Positions 23,630 to 37,401 of a stretch of 64,000 bases of DNA are shown here, piece by piece (the first letter of the stretch is position 1; each line of letters opens with the position of its first letter). The position numbers and the translations under genes were made by a program. A model generated the notes under the pieces. That model ran no database searches. It was given only the letters and a program-made list of their open reading frames with translations, and had not been told where the DNA came from. The DNA comes from Rhyacichthys aspro (taxonomy: Eukaryota; Chordata; Actinopteri; Gobiiformes; Rhyacichthyidae), in the NCBI GenBank assembly GCA_036850595.1, contig CM072156.1, forward strand, positions 15,820,326 to 15,884,325, read 5' to 3'.

Positions 23630-26600
23630 ATGCCGCCTGGCCCTGTACAGATTGTTCAGCCTGAACCTAACAAGGTAGGTTATGGCTAACGCTGCTAGCC
23701 GGCTAATGTTTTCAACATTACCGCTATGCGTTTACTTTCCAAGCATTTTTGTCTACATCATATATTTTTATTGCTGAACGGTGTTCCTCGTCTTTGACTC
23801 CAAAACCGAGATCTAAGCCTGTTCATTTAAATTTAACTCGGCACTTTCTTACTACTTTCTGCTAGTCTCATTCAAGTTCTTTTTCAAGCAGATTGTAGAA
23901 CACAGTAATAATTGAGAGACTATTTATTTCTTTTTTACAGTTGTATTTCCTTAGATTTCCGTTGTTTTATTTGCATAGTCTGATTTGCTTAGTCTGATTT
24001 CTAGCTCTTCACTGAGCCGTCATAAAGATATAATGTACATGTTTTCAGAATGATAACGTGGAAGAAACTCCAGCCACCAAACCCATAGTTGGTATCATAT
24101 ATCCACCTCCTGAGGTCCGAAACATTGTTGACAAGACAGCCAGCTTTGTTGCCAGGTTTGTGACTTTATCTATCCTTGCATTTGTGTTGATTTTTATGAG
24201 TACTAATAATGTGCTCCTCTTTCACAGAAATGGACCTGAATTTGAAGCCAGAATCCGTCAAAATGAGATCAACAATCCAAAGTTTAACTTTCTCAACCCC
24301 AATGACCCATACCATGCCTACTATCGTCATAAGGTCAATGAATTTAAGGAGGGCAAAGCACAGGAGCCATCTGCAGCGATTCCTAAGGTTATGCAACAAC
24401 AACAGCAGCAACAGCTTCCCCAAAAAGTAAGCAACTGTTTATTTTTACTGCTTTCTTGTTACTTTACTACATTAAGATGTTTTTGTGACTGTGGTTTTGT
24501 GTTTTGTCATAGGTGCAGTCCCAGGTGATTCAGGAAACTGTGATCCCAAAAGAGCCACCTCCTGAATTTGAGTTCATTGCAGATCCCCCATCCATCTCAG
24601 CTTTTGATCTTGATGTTGTCAAACTCACTGCTCAGTTTGTTGCCCGTAACGGACGACAGTTTCTTACTCAGCTCATGCAGAAGGAACAGAGAAACTATCA
24701 GTTTGACTTCCTGCGGCCGCAACACAGCCTTTTCAACTACTTTACCAAACTGGTTGAGCAGTATACTAAGGTAAGACACAGCCTTGTGGCTTTTGTTGTG
24801 ATTCTTCTTGGATTTTAGAAATTCAAATACATTTTAACCTGGTCTCTCAACTGGTAGATTCTGATCCCTCCAAAAGGCCTCCTGAACAAACTTAAGAAAG
24901 AGGCTGAGAATCCAAAAGAGGTGATGGACCAGGTAAGACTTAAAATTGTCACATAATAAACATTCAGTTTTTTGTAGCATTTTGACCATTAAAATCCTAT
25001 GTTATACCACAAAAACATCAGGTGAGGTATCGCGTTGAATGGGCAAAGTACCAGGAGCGTGAAAGAAAAAAGGAGGAAGAAGAAAGGGAGAAGGAACGTG
25101 TGGCGTACGCCCAAATTGACTGGCATGACTTTGTAGTAGTTGAGACAGTGGATTTTCAACCCAATGAGCACGGTAATAAATGTTGCATTGCATTTTACAT
25201 TTGCAAGCCCCATAATGTCAATTTGGTTTAAATTTTTACATCCTTTTCCAAAGGTCACTTTCCTCCACCTACAACACCAGAGGAGCTTGGTGCACGCATT
25301 CTTATCCAGGAGCGCTATGAGAAGTACGGAGAAAGTGAAGAAGTGGAGATGGAAGTTGAGAGTGAGGATGAAGATGATGGGAGGGATGATAGGCGCGATG
25401 GCCAGCCCTCACAGCCAGATCAAGATACACAAGTGCAGGACATGGATGAGGTAATTGCACAAATCAATAAATGTATGGCAACAGAAACTATATTAGCGAT
25501 AGTTATAGAGACCAATAGCTGATACACCAGCGGTGTAATCAAGCGTCTACCAGTTGATGTTTGTACAACCTTCACAACAAAATGGTCAACTTTTCAAGGT
25601 GCTATTTAATCTAATCAAATCATTGTTTTCTTTTTGCTTCTTTAGGGATCTGATGATGAGGATGAGGGCATCAGGGTACCATTGCCTCCAGACACTCCTA
25701 TGCCACCTCCACTGCCGCCAACACCAGACCAAGTTATTATTCGCAAAGACTATGATCCCAAAGGTAACACCTTTTTTTGAGAGATAAAAGTGCTGTAACA
25801 TGTTTTATTTAACAGTATGTTCTTTTTCTTTGAGTAGCTTCCAAGCCTCTGCCCTCAGTCGCAGTTCCAGATGAGTACCTCATCTCACCAATTACTGGAG
25901 AGAAGATCCCGGCCAGCAAGATGCAAGAGCACATGCGAATTGGGCTGCTGGATCCACGCTGGCGGGAGCAGAGAGACCGCAGCATCAGAGACAGACAGAC
26001 AGAGGATGAAGTATATGCTCCTGGTCTGGATATTGAGAGCAGCCTTAAACAACTGGCTGAAAGGCGTACTGATATCTTTGGTGTAGAAGAAACAGCAATT
26101 GGTAAAAAGATTGGTGAAGAGGAAATTCAGAAACCAGAGGAAAAGGTGGGCACTGTTTTTCATCTTATCTACTGTTATTATAGATTATGTGATAAAAGAA
26201 GGAACAATTCCTGTTATATAAATGCTCCTACCGGTTATTTAATATCATATAATTTTATTTCTAGGTTACATGGGATGGCCACTCAGGAAGCATGGCGCGT
26301 ACACAGCAAGCAGCACAGGCCAACATCACTCTCCAGGAGCAGATTGAAGCCATCCACAAAGCCAAAGGGCTGGTGGGAGAAGATGACACCAAGGAGAAAA
26401 TTGGCCCCAGCAAACCCAATGAAATTCATCACCAGCCTCCTATTCCCGCAACCACATCTAGTTTACCCAAACCCACTCCTCCGGTCACAGCAGTGCCCCG
26501 CCCACCTTCTGCTGTATGTAACTCTAAAAACACAATTTTGTTAATTTTTATGAGTATTATTTCTAACATTATTTTTCCCTACAGGTGGCACCTCCAGTAC

Positions 26601-27661
26601 GCACCACTCTGCTGTCTGCTGTACCTGTTCTCCCAAGGCCACCTGTGGCTCCTGTGGTGCGCTTGGCACCAGGGCAAGTTATAACATCAATGCCTCCAAT
26701 GATTCCTGCTCCTCGCATCAATGTGGTCCCCATGCCACCATCAGCCCCTCATATTATGGCGCCTAGACCACCCCCAATGGTGGTTCCAGCTGGTAAGATA
26801 AAGATTTTTTACTATTACCAATAATAATATGTCAAATCATGTCCTAGTTAGGTAGTGTTTAAAGATATTTTATATCAATTTAAAATACATATGTACCTTT
26901 TCCAGCATTTGTTCCAGCTCCTCCTGTACCACAGCCTCCAAGCGCCCCTGCACCACCAGCCCACCCACCACCACCTCACGAGGATGAACCAGTCAACAAG
27001 AAGATGAAGACAGAGGACAACCTCATCCCAGAAGAGGAGTTCTTGCGTAGAAACAAGGTCAGATTAAAGAAATGTTGTATTATATGTAGATTGAAATTGA
27101 AAGGTCTACTTTTTTAAATGTACAATATAGTTTTTTTTGTCTTTTTCAAATTTCTTGATGTTATGTTTTATGGTTTTGCTTTATTATTTTTATGTCCAGG
27201 GTCCAGTGGCAGTTAAAGTGCAGGTCCCCAACATGCAGGATAAGACTGAATGGAAGTTGAATGGCCAGATACTGAATTTCACTGTTCCACTCACAGACCA
27301 GGTGTGTTTTCTTTACTTGAACTGTTTATGTAGTGTTTTTTGACAAATGCAGTTAGCGCCATCTAACACAATTACAATATATCCACAGGTATCAGTTATC
27401 AAAGTCAAAATCCACGAAGCCACTGGTATGCCAGCTGGAAAACAGAAGTTACAGTACGAGGTATGTTTTGACCTTTTTTGAATTTGTGATTTGTGTGAGA
27501 TTTGTGTGACATTATTTAAATTTCTTACTTATATTTTTATCTTTTCCTCTACTCTCTAGGGTATTTTCATCAAAGATTCCAACTCGCTGGCTTATTACAA
27601 CATGAGCAATGGGTCTATTATTCATTTGGCTTTGAAAGAGAGAGGTGGAAGAAAAAAGTGA
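23630..27661 (+). CDS. sf3a1: Splicing factor 3a subunit 1 (SF3a120, U2 snRNP)
   Basis: Fifteen coding exons (23630-23674, 24049-24155, 24228-24426, 24513-24770, 24858-24932, 25022-25172, 25254-25450, 25646-25763, 25838-26145, 26265-26513, 26585-26792, 26906-27057, 27200-27301, 27389-27460, 27560-27661) give 780 residues; human SF3A1 is 793. In the nucleus, SF3a with SF3A2 and SF3A3 builds the 17S U2 snRNP for branch-site recognition. Visible are two SURP modules (about 45-95, ASFVARNGPEFEARIRQNE; about 155-205, TAQFVARNGRQFLTQLMQKE), a polyQ run near 112-118, and an acidic segment near 320-345. Further on are EKIPASKMQEHMRIGLLDPR, a long Pro-rich region (about 480-640), and a C-terminal ubiquitin-like domain (VQVPNMQDKTEWKLNGQ to the end) finishing in GGRKK. 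Conservation is very high throughout. Start MPPGPVQIVQPEPNK is as in mammals. Confidence 0.98.
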
Positions 27662-27856
27662 GCCAAGCAGCAACCAGGATTTTACATTTTTATTCAATGT
27701 TGTGGTTTTAGTTTGATTTAAAAAAAAAAAAAAAAGTAAAGTAATGCAAAATTTAAAAAATCCATGACCTTGCCATTCCTAAATATGTCATTATATCGTA
27801 AGACAAACTGTAGCAACAATTTATTTGGACTATGTAGATGTCAGTCCCAGTTATTA

Positions 27857-27875
27857 AATAAAGAAAAAAAATAAA
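27857..27875 (+). terminator. sf3a1 polyadenylation signals
   Basis: Two AATAAA hexamers (27857-27862 and 27870-27875) lie about 200 bp after the stop codon. A 16-base A run (27720-27735) comes just before them in the 3' untranslated region. Confidence 0.6.
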
Positions 27876-27899
27876 ACTGTCTTGTGACTGTCTTACTCT

Positions 27900-29477
27900 A
27901 TTTATTGAGACATTTTGATTTATTTTTGATTTGAAATATATTTTGTTAAAGAGATAAACCATTACTTCTTTCCATAAAGGGGAAATGTATTATAGAAGCA
28001 AAGAGCATTACAGATATAATAAACACAAATAAGCAGGATGGCTGGTGGTAATGTTGGGTGTGTGGGTTAATTAATGCATATCATTCAGTTGTTCACACTT
28101 CAGTAACAAAACATTTGAAATGTTAAGTTATAGCAATACAACTCTCAGAAATGACTGCTTTACTGGACACTGCAAAGTAGATGGGGCAAAAATATCAGGC
28201 TGACTTAATTATTTAAAGTGAAGCTCTTATAAATGACCTTTCTTTTGCTATCATGCTAATGCAAAATGAAACAAATAATGCTAATACTAATGGAAGTATA
28301 TGATAATAGCCTGCTCTTCCTGTCACTTGACCCTCTGCACTGTCTCAAAAGTACAGTGTACCTCACTGTCATTCTGTATGTTGATGTAGTTTGCCCAAAT
28401 TCAAGTCATTTGGGCTGAATTAATTTAGCCTTAATACTACATACAGTAAATATTACAAGGGGGCGGGTCTTACATTTGTCAATCACCAAAGTAGGAAGAT
28501 GATTGGTGCTGAGGTCATGTGGCGCTTGGACTTTAAAAAAATAAACCCCTTTTTCTTTTTTTATTGTGTTTTTGAAATATTAGCGTCTTTACAATGATAA
28601 ACACAATCTTCTACAATCTTCCACAAGATATACAAACATATAAATATACATTTAAACATGTTTTAACAATACATAATTATAGTAGCAGAAAACACAGCCC
28701 ACAGATGTACCTCTGCAAATTATGTGTTAATACATTTTATTATAATGCACTATATATCTAGATATATTTTATATAACTAGAAAATTAAAACAGTTAAAGT
28801 ATTACATTTACAGTAGAAATTAATAGCACCAAGAAACATGGTTGCCCCTTGAGTAACGAGCACACGTTCATAGCCGGTATGTTTTGTAGTAGTAAGGTGT
28901 ACTTCCCAATGCTGCCACTAGAGGGTGAGGCTCCACCAAATGTAGACATGAAACAGCCCAGGACAGCGGACTGCTCCAGGCGAAATCTGTCCATCGCACT
29001 CGGGAGAATGACAGCAATGGCACCGCTTCTCCCCATCGCTGCCTTCAAGCGCATTATTTGGCTCTGTTAGAAGCTTAATTAGCACAGTGGTAGTTGAAAT
29101 CAGGCTAAACAGAACTCACTGAAGATCCTGGCGGTAAGGAGTTTTGTGCTGTGCTGGCACGGTAGACTTCACCAACAGACTTTAGCAACGTTAGCATGCT
29201 AATGTTCAATCTATTTAGCATTGAAGAACTAGCCTGCTAGCTAAGAAATTGCCTTTTTTATGTTATAGGCTAAGGTTTTGTATTTTATTTATCTACACAA
29301 ACGTTCTATTTGGGCGTTGCTAAGTTCATTACGCACAGAAAAATCATGGCGTCGACTGTATTTCATTGGGAAGCATATGGAGAGAAGTGGTTTTAACTTT
29401 GGGCTGCTGTCAAAGCGCTTGCTGACATTTCTTAGCCTGGCCAGCTACAGCTAACCAACGCTAGCTGCCCGGCTAAT
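27900..29477. other. Intergenic spacer sf3a1 to tbc1d10a, with tbc1d10a promoter side
   Basis: The left part (27900-28800) is AT-rich with no recognisable gene. Around 28850-29060 composition rises and a CTCF-like motif is present. The last 150 bp before 29478 probably hold the tbc1d10a 5' untranslated region and promoter. The 86-codon minus-strand frame at 28794-29054 has no homologue I recognise and is left out. Confidence 0.5.
28915..28928 (+). promoter_or_regulatory. CTCF-like motif upstream of tbc1d10a
   Basis: CCACTAGAGGGTGA matches 12 of 14 positions of the forward CTCF core. It sits in the spacer between sf3a1 and tbc1d10a, 550 bp upstream of the tbc1d10a start codon. Motif evidence only. 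Confidence 0.3.
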
Positions 29478-32400
29478 ATGGCCAAAATAGAGAATGGCAG
29501 TCAGTCTCTGGACACAAGAAGTATCCGGACAGTCAGCAGCAGTCACATAGACGACGAAAGCTCCCTTGGATCTGACTCTGAGATAAATGGCTTTACCAGC
29601 GAGAGGCAGACCGACAAATATGGATTCATCGGAGGGGCACAGCAGTACACAGAGGAGTCGTAAGTGTCTTGTTTATAGTTTCTTTGATGCGTTTGACTGA
29701 GCTTGTTTAAACTGTAAGCAGGCGTTTGAATGTAATCCACTTTATGTGTAGCTGGGATTCTTCTAAATGCAAGTTTCAGTGTTGATGTGTTGGTGCCAGT
29801 GCATAATAACAATAATTCAATGCTCCTACCCAGCTGCGTGGCACTCTGATGAAACTTCGTGTTTTCACTGTCCCTTGTCCACACTATATTTGATTACTTA
29901 TGCCATCATGTTTTATTGTTGAAATATTATCACTTTGAAGTTGCTGTTCGTGGTTGGAGTAATGTCTTGAACAACACCCATTTGTGTTGACACATGGCCG
30001 TTATTCATTTGTTGCACTAAAGTTGATAAAAGACGCCGTCTTCTTTAATTCAGTTACTTGCATACTTTCCAGTTATAGTGTTCTGTACATAAAAGGGTCT
30101 TTCTTTGTGGCCTTTCACTGGGGACCTTAAGCCTACATTACAGCACTGAAGTGGTGGAAGAAGTGACTGAGCTCTGCCAAGAGTTGGCTTGAATCTTTCT
30201 GTTCTCTCTTTAGTTTTGGCAGACTTGGAGCCACAACTCTGGTGCCCCTTTAGTATAGGGCCTCTCTTGGCTCAAATTTTACAGGCAGTCAATGCTTGGT
30301 AATAATTAGTAACCCATAATGGCTGCGATATATATTGATGTATATATATGCTCACTGCTATCTTGCAGCGTAGAAGTGGGCTGTCTCAGGTTTTAAAAAG
30401 CTCTCTTTGAAAACGATTGTACCCTACAATTATAGGCCTGTGCTGATGAGATAATTACATAGCATAGTAAAGCAGCAGAAGTCATTCGTAATGTAGGGCA
30501 GAGATACCCACTGTTTAAGTCAGAAAAATATTGCGCAGTGCACTCTCTATATTTTCTTGGTTGGCTGTAAATGTTTTGAAGACAAATTAGATTACAAGAG
30601 ACAACCCCTCACAGCTATTTTCAACTTAACAAGCACTGCCACTGAATGGTGTACATCTTTTCTCTTTTATAGCCTCCTCAAAATGAATTACATGTAATTT
30701 ACAACAAATTAGCTGTCTTAAAGATGCCTGTATAAATGAATCTAATTAAGTTTGATTCAGTTTATCTTCTAGATATTAGGTTAGATCTTCAAATGGCCTT
30801 TCACTATGATTATTTTCCACTTCTAGAAAAAATATTCTACATTTCAACATAAATAATGTGTTGTTTTTTTTCCTTTTTATTTCCAATGGTTCTAGAGCTC
30901 AGGATGTGCCTACAGAGGTGCTCAGGCAAAGGGAGCTAAAGTGGCTTGACATGCTGAGCCACTGGGACAAGTGGATGATCAAGAGATACAATAAGGTCAG
31001 TAATATTTATGTTATCTATGGAGAGGCTTATTTGCATGTAATAAGCAATGTGTGGTGAAAGCTATGCAAATCCCCCAGGTCAGGACCATTTTGTCCTCTG
31101 CGTGTAAAGTAGCTATTATGTTTTTTTCAGCAGTCTCTCTTCAACGTTTTTTGTTTTGTTTTTTTTTATTCACATGACTAGACAAGGCAAATGACAGAGC
31201 TGAATGATATGATTGCATAAGGCCAAGACTGTTGTTTGCAGCTTCACTTGTCCAGCAGGTTTTGTCAGCATATCAGCTCTGAGCTCCAACTTCACGTCAC
31301 TTCCATGAATCAGCAACAGGGCAGGATACAACCCATCCTTTATCACACCATGGGCCTTGTCTCACACTCTGGGTGGAGCTTTGTTGACTTCATATGAAAC
31401 AGCTCTGTAATCAAAGTGTTTGAAAGTATAGCTCCACTGAAGGCCGGTTGTTTCAATGAGAGAAACATAAGCAGTAACTAAGGGAAGTGTTTCATGAAAG
31501 AAGTTAAAAGGTAGCTTGTATTCACATTGTGTTTTTATCAAATTGAATGGGCCTCAGAAGAACTTTGTGTAGCAGTTTTTTGTCACTACTTCTACTCGCC
31601 ACATATACAAGAAAAAAACAAAGCATAGACAGAAAAACTGACAAACCAGGTATACACTGCTCCACAGTACCATCAGGAAGGGCTCCTGCTGAAAGCTTTT
31701 GCAAAAGGGAAGGTACTTAAATGAATATCTAGTCGATGTGCGGATTTATCTTCCACAGTTTTATCCAATCAGAGCAGCGCCATGTTGTTTACATTCGTAA
31801 CAGTAAAACAGTCGCTAGATCTTAGCTATATCTCAACTAAAACACACCCATACCTGTTAGTACTGCCACATTATGGATCAGGCCAGCTGGTTAGGCTGTA
31901 GTTCGGCTTTGAATACTTTGTTTGGATCAGTTCAAGATGGATTTTCGTGGAGTTTGTAAACTTCTTGTGAGAATCCAGCTGCAGCACAAGGTTAAGAAAA
32001 GCCTATTTATTTGAGATAAACCAGATACTATTCCTGGTTATGTATATCATACAACAGTGGTTACAGAGGTGGGTTGTTGTCATAGAAACATAACCAACAG
32101 TCAATACAGAATCCTGTTCCAGGAAAAAAATAAAGCCATATCAACACCGGTTGACATGAGTTAGATACTATATGTATAAGCCAGTTTTTATGATCTTATA
32201 CTTAATTCTCTGAAATGTGAGGCATTTCCAGGTTAGTAGTAGAAATTAAAACAGCTGTAACCGTGGGGTCTATGTAGGGTTGACTCTTACATGTCCTAAA
32301 TTACATACAGGAAAGTATCCAGCACACATTTCAATTTGTGTAGTATTTTATATGTGGCTTACTGTATGTTTTTTGTGCTTTGCTTGATGACATCTCTTGT

Positions 32401-35400
32401 GTGGCTCAGGTGAGGCTGCGGTGCCAGAAAGGAATCCCCCCAGCGCTCAGAGGACGTGCATGGCTGTACCTGTCTGGTGGCAAAGTGAAGAGAGAGCAAA
32501 ACCAGGGAAAGTTTCAGGTCAGAGAGCTGCTCTTTCACTTCCCTTTTCTTTTGTATTTTTGATTTGTTTCAGTTTTGACTTGGTGATGATTGGATTTACT
32601 TTATAGTTCTTTGTGTAAAATTATTTAGTAAAGCCTCACATGGCCCTTTTCGTGATTTTCAGGAGCTTGATAGTCAAGATGGGGACCCCAAATGGATTGA
32701 CGTGATTGAGAAAGATCTCCATCGACAGTTTCCATTTCATGAGATGTTTGTGTCACGAGGAGGACACGGGTAGGCATCTGTGCTTTCTAATTCAATGTGT
32801 AATAACCCTCCGGCTGTTTGACATTCTGGCTTCTTAATTGTTGTATTTGTGTTTGCATGTCTGCAGGCAGCAGGACCTGTTTCGTGTTCTCAAGGCATAT
32901 ACATTGTACAGACCAGAAGAGGGATACTGCCAGGCTCAGGCTCCCATAGCTGCCGTGTTACTCATGCACATGCCCGCCGAGGTATACTTTACCACATCAA
33001 CAAACACCAAATATTGCATTTGATTTTATAAGCTTTTGTTTGTGCATGCATGCTTTTTAATTAAATGAAATACTTAAATGGTAATCACGTTTTATAAGTG
33101 TAATGAAAGATGGTTATACTGTGTCCCAAACTGTAAAGTCTACATTTAAATAAATTTAACGAGCCATTGAAGTGGCATAAAGGCAGCTTTCAAAGGCTTG
33201 TCATTTTGAAGAAATTACCATCATTCGAGATCAATTTGTTGCATGCAATATTCATCACTTAATGAATCATTGAAGTGTTTTATGGAATGAAATTACAATT
33301 TACCATGTTTATAAGAATGTGTTAAAATTTGTGTAGATGTGATGTAATTTAAAAACATATTGTCACACAATGGAGTATCAAGCAATTTGGAAAATTATGG
33401 GAAAAAAATTTTTAAATTACTGTTTTATGTTCAGGGACCATTAGAATTATTTTGAGGCTACTGATTATATATTTCATGTAATGTTACTTGAGGTCGTTCT
33501 TTCGGAAATTTGAACTCAACTGGATTGTTACTGCCTCTCTATTTAATTTCCTGACATCATCTACATTTGCTTCCTCAGGATGCCTTCTGGGGGCTGGTCC
33601 AAATTTGTGAGAAGTATCTTCCTGGATACTACAGCCCTGGACTGGTGAGACTGCAAGCATGTTATTCTTGTTGTAGTCACTTTAAGTTGTGTTTGTGTTT
33701 TGTTTAGTGCACCATTCAAACAGTAATTTATGTCTACATTTTATCAAACAATACATCTTTGTCATTGTTGCATAATTAAATTACAATCAGTTTCGTTAAT
33801 AACATATGCCCTCTGGGAAAAATACCAGAGATAAAAAACAAGTTCACACAAGATCTGGGTTATCAACTGCACAGTGGGAAACCGCCAGACTTACAGCAAT
33901 ATGAGGCATTTGGGCTGATTTATTTTCAGCAGTTAAACTTTCACTGGTGTATCTGGTTTCAGGCCAGATAATACCAGTTCAATGATATTTGTTTTGCCTA
34001 TTAAAGCTTCCCAACCTGTGTCTTTTTCAGGAAGCCATACAATTAGATGGAGAGATCCTGTTTGCGTTGCTGCGACGTGTTTGCCCAATAGCTTACCGTC
34101 ATCTGGAAAAACACAAGATCGACCCTATCCTCTACATGACTGAATGGTTTATGTGTGCCTTCTCCAGAACGCTGCCATGGGCCTCTGTGCTGCGTGTTTG
34201 GGACATGTTTCTCTGTGATGGTAAACACTGGCTCACAGCTGTACTCACACCTTGGTGATACGTATGTATCTGGTGCTTACTCAAAATCATTTGCTTTGTC
34301 TTATAGGTGTGAAGATTATCTTCCGTGTCGGTTTGGTGCTACTCAAGTGCATGCTGGGAACTCGGGAGAAACTGAAGAGCTGCCAGGGTCAATATGAGAC
34401 AATGGAGCTTCTCAGGGCCATAGAGCCTCGATATATGCAGGAGGGCTTCCTTGTGAGAGAGGTACATAGAAAACCACACAGTGTAACACCAGATTTCCAC
34501 CGTAACAAGAAAAGCTGTATAATCGCATCACTGATTTAGACTACTTAGGCTTAGTCAGTAATTATCATCAGTTATTCATACATTTCCGTAGCTCAAATAT
34601 TTATAGAAACAAGAAAAACTACAAAGAGCAAACTTTTTTTTACATGGCTAAGTTTTTTAATAATATAGCTAAAATGTCATAAATGGCTCAGAACAGAGAT
34701 GGCTGCAATGTAATGGAATAATCTGCAGTTAGTGGGTGTGTGCAATCAGTTGTTTTGTTTTTGTTGTTACGTTTGTTAAAAATAGTTTTCCTCACAGTGT
34801 CTTTTCGTCATGCTTTAGCGGTTAAGTGTGCACACATGAGTCTGGTTTGTTGTTTTTCTTGGTAGATAATGCATTCAATATTACACAAGCAGCAAAAGGC
34901 ACAAACAAGACACATGAATGTATTTTGCATCAACTCATTGTAATCCTTAAATGATGCAGTAAAGTCTTGTCTCTTTCTGTGGATATGGAGTTGACAGGAA
35001 CAGTGGTTATTCACAAATGCTGCAGAGGAAGCCAAAGACAGACAGTGCTTGAATTAAAACAGTGACAAATTGAGCAGAGCAGAGCTTAGGTCGTTGGGCC
35101 AGTGTGTGGTTCGTGTGTGAGTCTCTGTTTGGGATGACAATACTTCTTATGTGTTGGCCTGGCCTGGCAGTGGGAGACACTGCGTACACAACAGCCACAA
35201 GCCCTTTTGGCATTTACTGACAAAAGTTCATATTATGGATTCATCTGAAAAGGGGGGAAGCTGCATAATTTCCGGCATTTACTGGTGTTGTAGACTTGCT
35301 GTTATTTGGGAAAAAAAGATAATTGAGGAGTGGTGTTTTCTTCTTCTCGTGGTAGATTCTGGAGGTGCCAATAACAGCACGTGATGTGGAAAGAGAGCAT

Positions 35401-35883
35401 CACACCCAGCTGAAGCGCTGGAGAAAGAAACACGGTGAGTTAAACTTCAAATCTCCTCCCAGGATGCATGGTGCACGGCTCATAATGATGGCAGAACCAC
35501 CCAGGCGGCAGGACCTGCAGCAGAACCCCACTATTGTACTCGAGGTGCCTCAGTCCACACTGAAGCTGAAGAAGGGCAAGGAGGAGAAGAAAAGCAAGAA
35601 GAAGAAGAGCATGAAGAAATCTCAGCCTATTGACGAGATCCCCAATCCTTACCCACTTCTCGGTGACCCCTCACCTCCTCCTCCTCCACCAGAGCCAGCA
35701 ACGCCCCCTTCTCCTCCTCCTCCTGAGATGAGTGACGAGTCGCCCGAGACATTGCCACAGACTGAAACACAGCCACCTCTCCCGGAGCCTACACCTCCTA
35801 CAGACGCTCCACCCGCCAAAGAATCTCCTCTTCAGGCGTCTACACAGAGCCTTAGCAGCACAGAGCAGGACACGTACCTGTAG
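29478..35883 (+). CDS. tbc1d10a: TBC1 domain family member 10A (EPI64), Rab GTPase-activating protein
   Basis: Nine coding exons (29478-29659, 30896-30995, 32410-32517, 32663-32769, 32867-32981, 33579-33644, 34031-34220, 34307-34461, 35356-35883) give 516 residues in phase; human is 508. EPI64 is a microvillar Rab GAP (Rab27A and Rab35 reported) bound to the scaffold EBP50/ezrin. The TBC domain covers about residues 105-320. The catalytic Arg motif IxxDxxR is VIEKDLHRQFPFHE and the Gln-finger motif is EEGYCQAQAP. Other landmarks are CQKGIPPALRGRAWLYLSG, DGEILFALLRRV, YMTEWFMCAFSRTLPW and GVKIIFRVGLVLLK. The tail has a Lys-rich stretch and proline runs and ends in DTYL, the class I PDZ ligand known for EPI64. 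The N-terminus is Ser-rich and acidic. The gene runs in the same direction as sf3a1, as in human. Confidence 0.97.
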
Positions 35884-37401
35884 CTCCCCCGCAGCCACAA
35901 TGGAAACGGCTGTGGCAAAAACACACCAGCCAAGCACCAGCAGGTCTCAGTGATCACACGTCTTCCATTAATGATTACTGACTCTTTTCTATTTCGTTTT
36001 TCAGTGTAGTCACCATTCTGCCTGTGTTATTAGAGGCATACACTGAAGTGCCATCGCGCTAGAGTAACTCCTCCGACACCACTTTGTCCACATGGTGCTG
36101 TCGTTACCGCCTTTTGATGCTCTTGTTCAATCCATGCAGAGGTTGTATGCTTTTGTAAGGAAGACAGGTTACTGAGTGTTTCTTTGTATTAAAATGTATG
36201 TATGTCCACTCAGTTCAACACTATTGGGATGGTCCCACTCTTTCCATGAATACTGCTTAAAACATAGTTCATGAAGTGAGTTGTCCACTAGAGGGCAGCA
36301 ACACATCTTACATTTCAAGTGCACCATAACTGCATTGAGATTTTTCAGATTTAGTTTAGCTTGGGATGATTTGTTAATGTTGAGGTTTATCCTGTGAACT
36401 GTGAAGGTGAGCCATCGGTTTACTCACATTTAGTATGGATAATGTTTCAAAATGAATTAAATAAGACTGAAACATCCTCTGCATTTATTTATTGAATACT
36501 TTAAACAGGACTTTTACTAAGCCGTACTTTACCTGTCACCTCCAGTTACTTAAGAGCTGTAGTGATTTATGGCGAGTACACTGACATTCCTGAGCACGTG
36601 CTACATTCCTGAATTTTTTTAAATGCAAAATCAATTCAGAAAATGACTTTTGCCAAATTAGTTTGTTTTTGTGCACATTCTGTTCCTGTGGGACTTGGAA
36701 AACGAGTATTTGCAGTTCTCCTGAAGGCTATCTTGGCTTTGCTTAAATATCCATTTGGTGCCAAGAAAATTGTAATGTTTTTTTATGTATTGCTAGAGTT
36801 TCCAAAGTAAATCAATGTGTTGTTCTAAGATAATTATGACCGTTACCTGTGACCACACTTTATTATTATTACCGTAAAGATGTGGGGTTTTTTAGGCGCA
36901 TTTCTTTGGTTGAAAACGGACAATCTTTGTACTTTTTGGCTTTCACAATGCATTTTGTTTATGGGAGATTTGACAAATGTGAGCACATGCTTGAAATGTG
37001 TAATATGTTTATAAAATTGATGCATGGCTGTCATTTATCTAAGATCTAAGTTACACTTTCACAAGCTGTCAGGCTTTAGTTTTCTTAGCTGCTTGTACTA
37101 CAAACCTTATATTCTGCTCCTGTAATACCTTAATTTAAAGCTCATTATGTAGATACCAATTGTAAAATAACAATTTGTTTTGTAAGGAAATCTATTTTTC
37201 TGTTTATATTGCTGTATGTCTGAGCAGTTGTATTAACCAGACAGGGCAACTCATAATCCGTTGACAGTGTCCATACCAACACTACAATGATGTTTTTACT
37301 CTGTAATGTTGGGGCAAACTGTGCCACTGCGTTGTATCTGTAACTTCATTTCAAGGTCATGAAACAACCACATCATTACAAGTTTGGATTTAACAAATAA
37401 A
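35884..37401 (+). other. tbc1d10a 3' untranslated region with poly(A) signal
   Basis: About 1.5 kb of non-coding, mostly AT-rich sequence follows the stop codon, and AATAAA at 37396-37401 is a likely transcript end. A strong CTCF-like motif is embedded at 36285. No coding frame is supported. Confidence 0.5.
36285..36298 (+). promoter_or_regulatory. Strong CTCF-like motif, forward orientation
   Basis: CCACTAGAGGGCAG matches all 14 positions of CCASYAGRKGGCRS. It lies 400 bp beyond the tbc1d10a stop codon, at the left border of the gene desert. Occupancy cannot be judged from sequence. Confidence 0.5.

Noticed and set aside
28794..29054. 86-codon minus-strand frame upstream of tbc1d10a
   Set aside because: No homology recognised, and it overlaps probable regulatory DNA.
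36843..37049. Short frames in the tbc1d10a 3' region
   Set aside because: Low-complexity composition, no conserved motif, inside the likely 3' untranslated region.
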